Position numbers and translations under genes: made by a program
NCBI GenBank assembly: GCA_963920635.1
Contig: OY987305.1
Coordinates: 22,282,876-22,346,875, forward strand
Reading direction: 5' to 3'
Source of the DNA: Pseudeuparius sepicola
Lineage: Eukaryota; Arthropoda; Insecta; Coleoptera; Anthribidae
DNA: 64,000 bases
The notes under the pieces: generated by a model
Databases searched by the model: none
What the model was told of the DNA's origin: nothing
Seen by the model: only the letters and a program-made list of their open reading frames with translations
Part shown: positions 54,028 through 64,000 of the stretch, in pieces
Layout: each line of letters opens with the position of its first letter
Position numbering within the stretch: position 1 is the first letter of the stretch

Positions 54028-54285
54028 AGGTTCTTGCTCGTAGGTGGAAGACATAAAAGTTAGTTATACTGGGGGATCATTTGTGGCCATAATTCCCACG
54101 CAACGTTTAATTTTTTAGATTTTCATTCTAGGTAACCTTGCGATTGCGCCAAGTACTTCAGGTGATCTTTTAATCAAGGTTCTTGCTCGTAGGTAGAAGA
54201 CATAAAAGTCGATTAAACTGGGAACCATTTTTCGGTGGCGAACATTTCTAGGCGACTTTTCATTTTGCAGATTTTCATTCTCGGT
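54028..54285. repeat. Two direct repeats of about 105 bp
   Basis: 54028-54132 and 54176-54285 both start AAGGTTCTTGCTCGTAGGT, share AGACATAAAAGT and end GATTTTCATTCTNGG. They are separated by 43 bp and differ by about a fifth of their bases, so they are not recent. Confidence 0.75.
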
Positions 54286-54345
54286 ATAACCTACTAGGAA
54301 TATATGAGACCCGTATGGGGACATCAAAGACATAAGTACACAAAT

Positions 54346-55171
54346 GTTACTGAGGGACGTTGAGATTTGATTAGTGAAAATAAATACATTTTCCGAATAC
54401 GATTTGATTAGATTATGTGAGAAATTTTAACTTATGTACAGGTAGAAGATTGTATAAGGATAACCCATGGCCAGAGATAGTGAAAATGTTAGGAAAAACA
54501 AAAATGTTATATGATTCTAGTAAAATGCAATAACAGTTGCTAAAAGACTACAGATTTACTACAGATTTTTATATCAGCCAGCCAGCCTAGCCGTGACGTT
54601 AAGTTAATGAGAGCATTTCAATAATACAAAATACTATTCGCTATTTCCTGCAAAAATATTTATTGTATTTCAGTCTTAATTTGAAGACAGCATTTTATGA
54701 CATTTAAACATCTCTATTGAATAAGTTTCATTAAAGTATTAATCCATAACCTCATAGAAAAATATAACATTTTATTAAATACAATAAGTATTATTTTTAC
54801 ACGGTAAATTATTCAACCAGCTGGAACTTGAATAATAACTTTGCTTTGGTTCCCGGGAACGGCTTTTGCCCTATAGGTACACGAGAGCATGCTTTAGCTT
54901 CGAGTCATTCATTTCAATTTCAGTTAAGAATTGTAGGCTTCATTTCGGCAACCACACCAGTACTTTTTTCTCGATAGTCACACAGTTCGACCGGTATTGC
55001 TTGCCCGTACTTTGTAGTACAATTGGTTATACGCTTTATTTTGTAGGGTATGTTTCGATAGTCAGACCTCAGACGTCCCAGCGTTCCGCCTCGAGACATC
55101 AGCTGGACCCTTTCCTGGCATCTAGAGTCAACCACGTCTCAATTTCTGTATGACATGGCAATTGTTTCCAT
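54346..55171. other. Unassigned DNA
   Basis: No gene supported; overlapping open frames on both strands near 54866-55153 are without motifs. Confidence 0.4.
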
Positions 55172-55780
55172 ACGTATTTTGCGTAATAACGAAGCAACCG
55201 CTTCATTTAGACATACACTGTGTTATATCTTTTTGAATTGTCTTTTCACAAGCATTTCAATGTTGCAATAAAAAAATATGGGTTCCCTTTGAAAAAATGA
55301 GATATTTCAATTTTTCGATGTTGATATTGGGAATTTTTTCCCGAACACCCTGTAAAATATTTTGAAATGGCATATAGACCATTTAATAAAGTTGACTTTC
55401 GCCTACGACAGTCCAAAATTTCAGTTTCCCAGATTCATAAATTTCAAAGTTATCATCACTAAGGTCGAAGGCTGCAACACTCAAAAAAATAAAAAAATTG
55501 CGAATATCTCGAAAAGGGTTAGGAATAGGGTACCCATTACATCTAGAAAAAAGATTTGGAATTTAATAGGCAACAAAATGGTGTAATAATATATAGGGTG
55601 TTCTATTTGAAATAACAAAGTTGCTATCGACTTCCGGTATAACCGGAAGTGATCGGAAGTTGAAAATATTTTAGAAAGAAAGCTTACAACCTGTTATATA
55701 AGTAGCCAAAATTTCAAATCAAAATTCGCACTCCTTCCCCGTAAACTTCTAATCAACCACTTACGTGAATCACCCTGTAT
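55172..55780 (+). repeat. Dispersed repeat, copy 2 (partner at 5077-5640)
   Basis: Homologous to the right half of the inverted-repeat element near 5 kb. This copy contains CCCGAACACCCTGTAAAAT, where the other reads CCCGAACAAT, so an ACAGGGTG-type tip is nested inside. It ends close to another such tip (GAATCACCCTGTATAT, 55768-55782). Confidence 0.75.
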
Positions 55781-55796
55781 ATGCTTTGAGATACTT

Positions 55797-56728
55797 ATAC
55801 AGGGTGAAACTGAATCATGGTACACCCCACTTTTTTCCCTTGTTTTTTGAGATACAATTTTGAAATTTGGCATGTCGATGTTACTTTATAAATGTCACCT
55901 TTTGACGTGTAAATTCATTTATTCCCGCTTCCGGTTTAACCGGAAGTGACATTCACTTTTGTTTTTTAAATGGAACATACTGTATATTATTTAAGTTTCG
56001 GATTCTCCTCGATGTACTGAAACCAACGATGCCTCACAAGTGACATTTTGGCTGACAGAAAGTGTTTTTTTTTTAACTTATTTGGATTTGCAATAATAAA
56101 CTAAAGGTGGCTATGAAACAAATGAACTTCGACAAACTGAACATCTTTAATGAACTGTTAAACCGTCTGTCTACGGAAAAGTACTTCTCTTATAATAAAC
56201 TACGGTATCAATGTGTTGTCAATTAAAACAACTGCAAAAATAGTGTTTGCAAAATGCCGCAAACTTACACAAAAAGTGGATATGCTGAATCCAAAAATGC
56301 ATTCAAGTGAATGGCGGGCATTTCGAACACTTACTATAAAATCGGTGCAGAGTTGCCATTTGTTTGTATTGACATTGTTTTCAATAAATATTTGATGTTA
56401 AAATTTCATAGCCACCTTTATAGTTTATTATTGCAAATCCAAATAAGTTAAAGAAAAACCACTTTCTGTCAGCCAAAATGTCACTTGTGAGGCATCGTTG
56501 GTTTTAGTACATCGAGGAGAATCCGAAACTTAAATAATATACCGGGTGTTCCATCTAAAAAACAAAAGTGAATGTCACTTCCGGTAAAACCGGAAGCGGA
56601 AATAAATGAATTTACACGTCGAAAAGTGAAATTTAAAAACTAACATCGACATGCCAAATTTCAAAATTGTATCTCAAAAAACAAGGGAAAAAAGTGGGGT
56701 GTACCATGATTCAGTTCCACCCTGTATT
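55797..56728. repeat. Fold-back element with ACAGGGTG ends and 320-bp arms
   Basis: Left arm 55797-56117, loop 56118-56404, right arm 56405-56728. The outer tips are TACAGGGTGRAACTGAATCA and its complement. Each arm carries a CTTCCGGT..ACCGGAAG palindrome and an inner GGTGGCTATGAA end. Similarity between arms is very high with few indels. No coding content; a short frame in the loop is not a gene. Confidence 0.85.
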
Positions 56729-56945
56729 TACGAAATAACCTAAATCGTATAAAAAAACTGGATACATTGAATGTGTAATTTTAAATGTCGGTTAGGGTAA
56801 GTGTTTTGTGCAGTTTTGAGGGTGAATTATAATATGTTAGTAGTTAGAAATAAAACTAAAGTAGCCTAAATATCCATATTATTATTTTATGTTTAACAAT
56901 TCACCAGTTGAATCTCAAAATATGCCAGGACGCTTATTTTAGTAA

Positions 56946-58660
56946 GATAATAATAATAATAATAATAATAATACATTTATTATTCCAAAGAGAAAGTACA
57001 TAAGCGATTGTTATTATATCGTATGTAGGAATAAAAGGCCCACTTAGCAGCATCCTTCACGATGGAAGGCGCTGTTGGAGCCGAAAGCAAAAACTTGCTA
57101 TTATTGCAGCGAAGTTAGCTTTCCACCTAGATTCAACATAACAAGTATGTAGTGCAACTAATCTAATTAAAAAACTCATAATACAATATGGAATGTTCAG
57201 AGTGAGATGAGCATCGATTGGTCGAGAAATTCAATTGGATAGCAAAACAAGTGAAGATAGGAATATAAGAAGAAATAAGAGAACGAAAGAAATACACACA
57301 AAAACGCTTCGATTTAAGTGATATACTGGAAACAGCTTGAAATATATATATACTTCATAAATACCCAAAGAACAATATTAAGAAAAAAAAATTATTAGAA
57401 TTACTGAAACTATTGGCTCTCAAGTAGTTTAAGCTTCATTTTCCTTTTGAAAGATGTAACACATAGCGAGAAATCTGTAATATGGTGTTTGTTTATAAGG
57501 TGGGCTGCATTGTATGAAAATGTTTTTTTAAACATTTCCTTTTTATGGGAAGGTATTGTCAAAAAGTTTTTCCTGCGAATATTTAGATTATGTACATCGG
57601 TTCGAAACTTAAGTTTATCGTAAAGGTAAGGAGGGCTCTTGAATTTAATTATCTTATAGTAAAGACATAGTGAGTGGAGCGTTCGTCTATTAAACATATT
57701 CAACCAAGTCAGTTCACGCAACTTATGGGATACCCTTTGTCTACGCCTGATTCCACAAATCAGTCTAATGCGAGAGTTCTGCAGCTTCTGAATCCTCCTG
57801 GCGTTAGCCGAATCCAGAAAGGGGCCATAAACGTTATCAGAAAAGTTGCAATGTGATAAAACTAGTGAATCGCATAACTCCCTTTTAGTTTTTTGAGAGA
57901 GGTAGTGCCTATGGGAGTAAATCATTTTTAACATTGAGAATCCTCTTTTTAGACATTGACTTATGTGTTCTCTAAATCTTAGTCGTGTGTCAACTATAAG
58001 CTAGATTTTTTATATATTCTTTAAAGAAGATTACATCAGTGCCCATTTCCAGTTTTAATGTATCTAGCAGGGAATTTCTGTTTATCTCACTACAAAATAG
58101 TAGAGCTACCGATTTGACGGGATTCATTTTGAGCAGATGATTATTGGATGTTTCAAGCAAGCTATTTAAGTCTTGATTGATTTGGGCGTTCGCTCTCTGG
58201 GCTTCGCTAGCTTTAAAAGACAAATAAATTTGCGTATCATCAGCATATAAATGGTATTGAGAATATTTTAGAGATTTAGTAAAATTTGATGTAAAAATAC
58301 TAAAGAGAAGGGGGCCCAGTACGCTACCTTGTGGGACACCAGTGCTAATATTCGTAGGGTTTGATTTGCATCCATCGAGAACAACATTTTGGGTCCTGTC
58401 AGAGAGGAATGAGGAGACCAAAGAAGCCGAGTGGTCAGTGAAACCAATATAACTCAAAATCGCAATCAAAACAGCGTGGTTAAGCATATCGAAGGCCTTC
58501 GTGTAATCAAGGAGAACTAGGATTGTTGCTTTATTTCTATCATGCGCTGCCACTACATCATCTATAATATCAGACAGTGCCGTTGCACAACTGAAACCCT
58601 CCCTAAACCCAGATGATGCATTACTTTTTATTCTCACTCTGCACCAATGGGCGCATTCCA
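56946..58660 (-). mobile_element. 5'-truncated Jockey-like LINE on the minus strand
   Basis: The reverse transcriptase and C-terminal domain read leftward and end in a (TTA)n tail, seen on the + strand as TAATAATAA at 56948-56973. The 5' limit is about 58660, where RT similarity stops. It uses the same kind of TTA tail as the LINE at 7.2-9.3 kb, but this tail has not been invaded by a Dong-like copy. Confidence 0.8.
57410..58660 (-). pseudogene. Broken LINE reverse transcriptase (Jockey-like)
   Basis: The upstream block contains SGFREGFSCATALSDIIDDV, LLDYTKAFDMLNH, STGVPQGSVLGPLLFSIF and the catalytic box HLYADDTQIYLSF, so the palm motifs are intact. A frame disruption near 57990 separates it from the C-terminal block (57934-57410) with LCDSLVLSHCNF, RRIQKLQNSRIRLICGI and FKRKMKLKLLESQ. 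The open frame upstream of about 58660 does not look like RT. Endonuclease and ORF1 are missing. Confidence 0.8.
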
Positions 58661-59139
58661 ACACCAACATCATCTTACAGACACTTGGGTAATTTTTGCA
58701 CTCAAGTACCCAATTTGCTTTAGCAACATTTACCCTAGTTAAGAAGACGGTCAACTGAAAGCGATCGCGAGGTGATGACGTTTTAATTCCGTCCTTAATA
58801 ATCCGGTGCGTAGCAAGTGGAGACCAGAATCGTATTTCGTACTGAATCAACCCCGTCCCGCAGAATCTTGCAAACGCGGGCCGACAGCGACGGCTTGCGG
58901 GCACGAGAATTCGGACGGGGCCAGAGAATTTATAGGGGTGTAGTGACCATCCCTTGTAAATATCAAGGAACTAGGGTAGCAGTAGCAGACCTTCGCTGGA
59001 AAGCAAGCCGACAATAAAATTGCATTTCTCGGGCATTCTGACATCAGCAAGGGAGTAGGGTAAAACACTGGAATACAAAACGCATCGACAAATTGTTTTT
59101 ACTGAAGATAAAAACCTGTCTAGAGTTGCCCTAAACACA
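58661..59139. other. Unassigned DNA
   Basis: Several short open frames overlap here on both strands; none shows a motif. Confidence 0.4.
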
Positions 59140-60378
59140 TACAGGGTGTTCACTTTTAAGTGGACACAAATCAATAAAAAATTGATTTGTTAGGATATTT
59201 TCAAAATTTTTTTTTGATACAAAGGTCTTCAAATTGCGCAACTCTCTAATTGAACACATTTGTCAAATTGCAATTCCAGGGCCGGCTAAGATTTTTTTAA
59301 ACCCCGATTTTCACAAATTCTATTTAGGCATTTTTTATTTAAAATCTAACCATACAGCGTCAATCAGAACACCCCAAAACCCCTATATGCCAAATTTGAA
59401 TAAAAAATATACAGGGAGTTCCATTCTGCAGGGTGTCAAAGTTGAGCAAAATAGGAATTTTAAAGACATCTGGCGTGTCAAGTGTGCCATGGAATCCCCT
59501 CAAAACAGTTGAATGGTCAATAGGACCACTCAAGGTGTTGGTGTGCAAAGGTCCAATACAAAATATACAGACTGTTCTTATCTTTTGCCATCTCAAAATG
59601 GTGAATTTTTACGAAACTTTATACGGGTCATGAGTGCTGTGGAATCATTGAAAAAATATTGATAAACGCAAAAGTAATGTATTTCTTTACCAAATGCCAA
59701 CCAACAAATAAAAACAATTTAAATTATTGAACCTATCTCAACAAAGTCACTGTCTAAGATGATACATTTTCTGTGCGTTTCCTGTTGTGGCACACCAGCC
59801 ATCTTAACTGATATGGACTTACTGACTGGCAGACTTCTGTATTTTTTACATTTAGTTCATTTATAGTGTGTGGAGCGGTTTTGATATACTCGATTTTCGA
59901 CCAGTATAAAGTTCCAAAAATTCAGTAATTTGAGATGGCACACTGTATATTTTGTATTGGATCTTTGCACACCAACACCTTGAGTGGTCCTATTGACCAT
60001 TAAACTGTTTTGAGGGGATTCCATGGCACTCTTGACTGGGCAGATGCCTTTAAAACTCATATTTTGCTCAACTTTGACACCCTGCAGAATGGAACTCCTT
60101 GCATATTTTTTACTCAAATTTGGTATATCGGGGTTTCGGGGTGTTCTGATTAACGCTGTGGGGTCAGATTTTAAATAAAAAAATCGCTAAATGGTTTTCG
60201 TAAAAATCGGGGGTATAAAAAAATCGCAGCCGGCCCTGCATTTGCATTTTGAAAATGACAGAAAGGTCAAAATAAGCGGTTTTTGAATGCCTTTCGAACA
60301 AAAAAAAGGTTTTTGAAAATATCTCACAAAATACATTTTTTATCGATTTGTGTCCACTTAAAAGTGAACACCTTGTAT
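59140..60378. repeat. Fold-back element with about 490-bp arms and ACAGGGTG-like ends
   Basis: Left arm 59140-59632 starts TACAGGGTGTTCACTTTTAA. Right arm 59890-60378 ends in the inverted version (one mismatch in the tip). The arms share GTGGACACAAATC, a CAGGGCCGGCT block, CAGAATGGAACTCC, CCACTCAAGGTGTTGGTGTG and GAGATGGC. The CAGGGCCGGCT motif inside both arms resembles a hAT end captured before the arms were copied. Loop 59633-59889. Open frames in the arms are mirror images. Confidence 0.85.
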
Positions 60379-61445
60379 ATTTCTTCTACACCTAATCGCC
60401 CGTATTGTTCAAGAGAAATATGAGCATTTTTTCATTTTTTGATTCTTCAACGATGACAAGAAAATCAGTGATCAACAATTACTAGTGAAGATAGTGACTT
60501 CGAATTTTTAGTTGTAAAGTTTCTTCTAGTGTTGAAGTTACAAAAATCTATTCTTTGAAATTTTTTCGAAAGGAAATACGAAAGTCGTTAAATTAGTCCG
60601 TGGTGCCTATACGCGAAAATAAATATTATTACTCTAATAATTTTTGAGTGATTTCAGCTATTAAAAAATTTTGCTAAATTGGGAGTGTCAGGGAGTTTTG
60701 GAACTTTCGATAATTATCAGAACGTGTCAAGTCTACGATCAACAGAGAACAAGTTCTATAGCACCGTGGTGTTTTTGAGTTTAACTATTGAGTAAAGGAA
60801 TAATAGGGGAAGAGGAATTATTGCTCACGTGTTGTGAGTTGCTAACAGTTAAATTTGTAGAAAGTAGCCTGCAAAATTATTAAAATATCATCGTCTCATC
60901 CCTCGGACCATCTAGTAGGCTGCAAAATTATTAAAAATAGATTGTTTCGACTAACGCGGCATAATTTTTTGCAGATCCCTATTCCGGGTGGCGCTGGACG
61001 TTGCCGGATCTTTCACCTCAAATATTCGATAGAACGTGCACCTGCCGGATCAGGGCCGGCTCAAGCTTCTGCGGGGCTGGGTGCCGCTTGAGAATGCGGA
61101 GAGCTGACAACCGAAAAGGAATAAATAGTTTGAGCTCCACGTAGGGAACATTTTCTGTGGTTTTAAGCTATTACATTACAAGTAAATTTTTGAAAATGGA
61201 GGGTTAAAAGCAATATTTCGTTAAGATTTGTCTTAAGTTTAATACCTAATTACATGTATCAACCCAGCAGTAGGCTTTTTAAAAAACTTTATTTGGGTAA
61301 ACGCGTTACAATGAGTACGGCTTTAACCTGGCGTCGCGAATGTTACACAAAGTTTTTATAAAATCGTTTTTGCTGATGTGGCAGCTGTTCTTGCACTTCT
61401 TCTTTTGATGTATCAGGAACTTCTATGTACGTAACTCCTCCATCC
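60379..61445. other. Unassigned DNA left of the env remnant; possible 3' LTR region
   Basis: For a minus-strand LTR element the 3' LTR should lie here. I could not identify LTR ends or a polypurine tract, and the 5' LTR would be outside the window. A hAT-like CAGGGCCGGCTCAAG half-end is at about 61054. Confidence 0.35.
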
Positions 61446-62790
61446 TCAAGAGGCTACTTCAGGGATGATAAGGACTGAAGTAGGCACCTTTTCTTCTTGT
61501 TCTTCTTTCTTCTTTTTTGAGCTCGTTGAACGTATCCAAAGCTTTCGGCATTGGTAGATTCCATACCCAATCAATATTATTATTATGGTTGTTATAATTA
61601 TCCATACAATCCACTTATTGTTTGTTTCTTGAAATTGTTCCATAACAACTGGGCTGATTGAGTCGATGTGTTTTCGGAGAGTATGCAGTTCGTTGAGATA
61701 TATATTTTTTATATGTAGTTTTCCAAAATGTTGGCTTTCCTTTGTCATACTAGTCTTGATTGCGGGCAGTATCAAGGAGTGCGTCTTGCTGTTGGATTTT
61801 TCGTTGCTTTATATAATTCCATTGATTTCAATTTTACAATTTGTTGGTAACCAGATAAGGTGTGGAGTTTGTAATACGTTGTACTAAGTATCCTTGCAGG
61901 TTGATTTTATTTTCATGTTGTCTTTTGGGATTACAATTATGAACTCGTCGTTAACTTTCTCTACTATTTGGTTATGAATTTGTATTTTGACCATATTGCA
62001 GCTTGGTTCTTCTAAAGTGATCAGAGCAGTAACGCAGTCTTCTTTGGGCTTGGAAATCAGGCATTCTTGAAGGCAAATGTAAGTTCCGTTGACTCCTTCG
62101 CTATCCATATATTGATAGTTGGTGTTGCTCAGAGCCAAGTAGGGTTTTAGGGGTAAAATTATGGAATTTTCCGATGAGGGGATAGGATATAGGTGATAAT
62201 ATTTGAATTTATTCGGGTGGACCAAGGGAACATCTAAGGAGAACATTATTAATATTTGATTATTTGAGATAAAACTGCTTGTTTTTATAACCGAGTACCA
62301 GTCGTACAGATTTAAGTCAACAATTTCGTCAGAAGAATAGTGTGTATTTAGCTCCCTTAGTATTTATTTTAAATCGTCAATACTTAGAATGTCCGGATGA
62401 ATCGTATGCAAATGAGACAATGTTATAGCATTTTCTAAATTAACGATTAAAGTAATAATGATATTTGCATTGATGAAAATTTGATTTAGTATACTGAGGT
62501 ATACTGTATACTTATAGAAAATGTCTGTTCCATGTTGAACTCGTTCATAGAAGCGTTCCATATACTCTGAAATCTTTTGTTGATTATTGATTATTGTCTC
62601 TATTGAATTGATGTATTGGTCAATCAACCTTTTAAATAGCGAAATTTGATTATTAGTTTGAGCTAAAATTTTCTGTCGGTTCTTTTCGTATTTTACTCCA
62701 TCATTCGCATCGAGAGACCCTGTAAACCACTTGTTTATGGTACCAATGATATTAAAAAGGCCGCGTTTACTACGTTTATTAAAGCTTATA
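61446..62790 (-). pseudogene. Broken envelope gene (insect errantivirus, baculovirus F-like), membrane-proximal half
   Basis: The right end of this stretch has a furin-type RSKR followed by GLFN, the usual junction before a fusion peptide in F-like envelopes. Next come a long heptad-like helix (62627-62364), a disulfide-rich region (62246-61884) and, in a third frame, a membrane anchor WIVWIIITTIIIILIGYGIY followed by a basic, lysine-rich tail (61775-61446). The family mediates membrane fusion. The blocks are in different frames separated by stops (about 62361 and 61883) and the surface half is absent, so no functional protein can be made. Confidence 0.7.
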
Positions 62791-62795
62791 ACAAT

Positions 62796-63017
62796 TTATT
62801 TATTTTCTACTTCTAAAATTAGGGGTTTTAAATTTTCGTGATATATTTTGTCTGGGAAATATTTTTCTGCGAAATATGGGGATAGAATAGATTTTGACTC
62901 ACCTGTATCAATTAAAAGTATGAATTTGGGTTTATTTGTCTTTATATAGGGTAAGGTATTGTCACTGTCATAGTTGTTTATTTCGATTGTCGTCATTTTT
63001 CGAGTTTTTGGAGCCAT
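62796..63017 (-). pseudogene. Retroelement aspartic protease fragment
   Basis: Contains FILLIDTGESKSILSPYFA, the active-site DTG with its usual hydrophobic flank, preceded by a short linker. The family cleaves the Gag and Pol precursors. The fragment ends right after VENK, where a complete element would go on into the rest of protease and RT. Here env-derived sequence follows. Confidence 0.7.
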
Positions 63018-63019
63018 AA

Positions 63020-64000
63020 TTGGTGAAAATTTGGGCCATTTGGAACAGTAGTTTCCTGTTCAACAGGAATTTCTGAGTTTCCCTGATTTTATTGATAATT
63101 TTCCGTGAAATTATACTGATTTTCGTATTCAGCAGCTTCCGGATAAAGCATCTGTTCAGAATTTTCGTAATAATTGTTATAAAAATATGAGTTGTCTATA
63201 TCGGAATAATAGTTCGAGGGATATGCCTGTTCATCATAATAATTTTGAAAATTGATATTTTGACATTCTTACTCGATACTATGTAGTTCTTCTGATGCAA
63301 AATTTCGTGGGCCTGTACTACGGAAAAAGTCTTGGTAAGGTTTGAGGTGGCAAGGTGGGAACTCTGGAAGTTGTCGACATCTGTGTTGGTACTTCATTAG
63401 GAGTTCGTCCTGTTGGTTTAAAACGTTTGTCTGGGGTGGTCTCGTACCAAGGACTTGATTGTTTGTGGGGAATTTTTGTTGTGTCATTTTAAAGTTTGGT
63501 AGTTATTGGGCCTCTGGGAAATTGTTGCGATTGAAAATTTGGGAATCTTTGGGGTGGAATATTTGGCAATTGTTGGTTGTACTGGAAAGATGTGGTCGGA
63601 ATTTGGAAGTTTTGTTGAATTGGCATTCTAGGACCTTGAAAATTGGGCATAAAATTTTGTGAAAAGTTTGGGTTTCTTACTTGTGGTAGTCTCTGAGGTT
63701 TAGGAAAATTACCAGATGGACCTGATGGTTGTGGAATATTAGAAAGTAAGCGATTTTGGGCATAAAAGAAATTTTGTTCCTCGATTACAAGCGCTATAGC
63801 ATTTTCTAAGGTATCTGGATTGCGGATTCTAATAATATCTTGCAATCTTCCCGTTAGTCCTCTAAAAAAAGTTTTTAGAGCTAACTGTTTGTAGTTATTT
63901 AAATGCAAAATTTTCTCATTCATGGTTAAATTACTGGAATTTATTTTAGAAATTATAACACTGTGCGCGTCTTGGATTCGGGCTCCAAATTGCACGGGGG
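63020..64000 (-). pseudogene. Gag of the errantivirus-like element, C-terminal part, truncated by the window edge
   Basis: The block 63995-63489 (open to the window edge) has the retrotransposon capsid-like pattern LALKTFFRGLTGRLQDIIR and NPDTLENAIALVIEEQN. A long proline/glutamine/asparagine-rich tail with NFQ and PNF repeats follows. A second frame (63487-63269) and a tyrosine/asparagine-rich stretch (YYDEQAY, NSYFYNNYYEN) continue toward protease, with a stop near 63486. The family builds the virus-like particle. The frame breaks suggest decay; the start lies outside the window. Confidence 0.7.

Larger units (their letters stand above)
61446..64000 (-). mobile_element. Errantivirus-like (Gypsy-type) element remnant with pol deleted
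   Basis: From right to left: gag (from beyond the window edge to about 63020), aspartic protease (63017-62796) and then env (about 62790-61446). Reverse transcriptase, RNase H, integrase and the N-terminal half of env are missing, and protease and env sequences meet near 62790-62796. Gag, protease and env in that order place it with insect errantiviruses. The copy is defective. Confidence 0.75.

Noticed and set aside
1..64000. tRNA, rRNA, riboswitch and terminator features
   Set aside because: No cloverleaf-like A/B box pairs, rRNA cores or bacterial-type signals were recognised by eye; a tRNAscan or Rfam search would be decisive.

Overview
This window looks like repeat-dense, AT-rich nuclear DNA from an arthropod, most likely an insect. 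The evidence is its transposon content: an R4/Dong-type non-LTR retrotransposon, Jockey-like LINEs, a Penelope-like fragment, an errantivirus-like gag/protease/env remnant, hAT-type MITEs and fold-back DNA elements with ACAGGGTG ends. No intact host gene, rRNA, tRNA or CRISPR array was recognised. The only possible host-gene trace is a decayed chitin-binding-like exon at the extreme left edge (weak). The order of insect cannot be decided from the sequence.

Layout. 1-7190: mostly unassigned AT-rich DNA with two inverted-repeat elements (4686-5521 and 6508-6852). 7199-9294: a 5'-truncated Jockey-like LINE on the + strand whose 3' end runs into a (TTA)n tail. 9311-34897: about 25.6 kb of minus-strand, head-to-tail copies of one R4/Dong-like element, named here A, B, C, D, E, C', D', H and I from left to right. 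Most copies are separated only by a TTA microsatellite, which is the known target type of Dong. The full-length form (B, E, H) has six 68-bp tandem repeats at the 5' end, one long ORF of about 1,220 codons (Myb-like N-terminal domain, RT with YMDD, CCHC zinc motif, PD-(D/E)XK restriction-like endonuclease) and a 3' UTR of about 115 nt. B carries one nonsense codon; E and H share a 7-bp deletion. C/C' and D/D' are 5' truncated, but their reading frames continue into the 3' UTR of the neighbouring copy.

The array also records a recent unequal crossover. Units 13557-22703 and 22704-31856 are near-identical 9.15-kb tandem repeats, and copy E is a chimera: H-like up to 22474 and B-like from 22704. 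The exchange can be placed in the 229 bp between those markers. The simplest ancestor is B-C-D-H.

34898-61445: a graveyard of DNA elements. It holds three hAT-type MITEs with perfect 8-bp target duplications, a TIR MITE with GTTACGGCTAATACGAGAAA ends, a 1.8-kb CCCAAGCAGCA-TIR element, and a series of long fold-back elements with ACAGGGTG ends. One fold-back encloses a transposase C-terminal fragment. Also here are a broken multicopy insect gene family member (48136-49250), a Penelope-like C-terminal relic (53388-53775) and a second Jockey-like LINE on the minus strand (56946-58660). 61446-64000: a minus-strand errantivirus-like remnant in which gag and protease are joined directly to env, with RT/RNase H/integrase missing.

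Nothing here forms a cellular pathway. The genes are selfish elements that have used each other as landing sites: Dong in a LINE tail, Dong next to Dong, a hAT MITE inside an inverted repeat.
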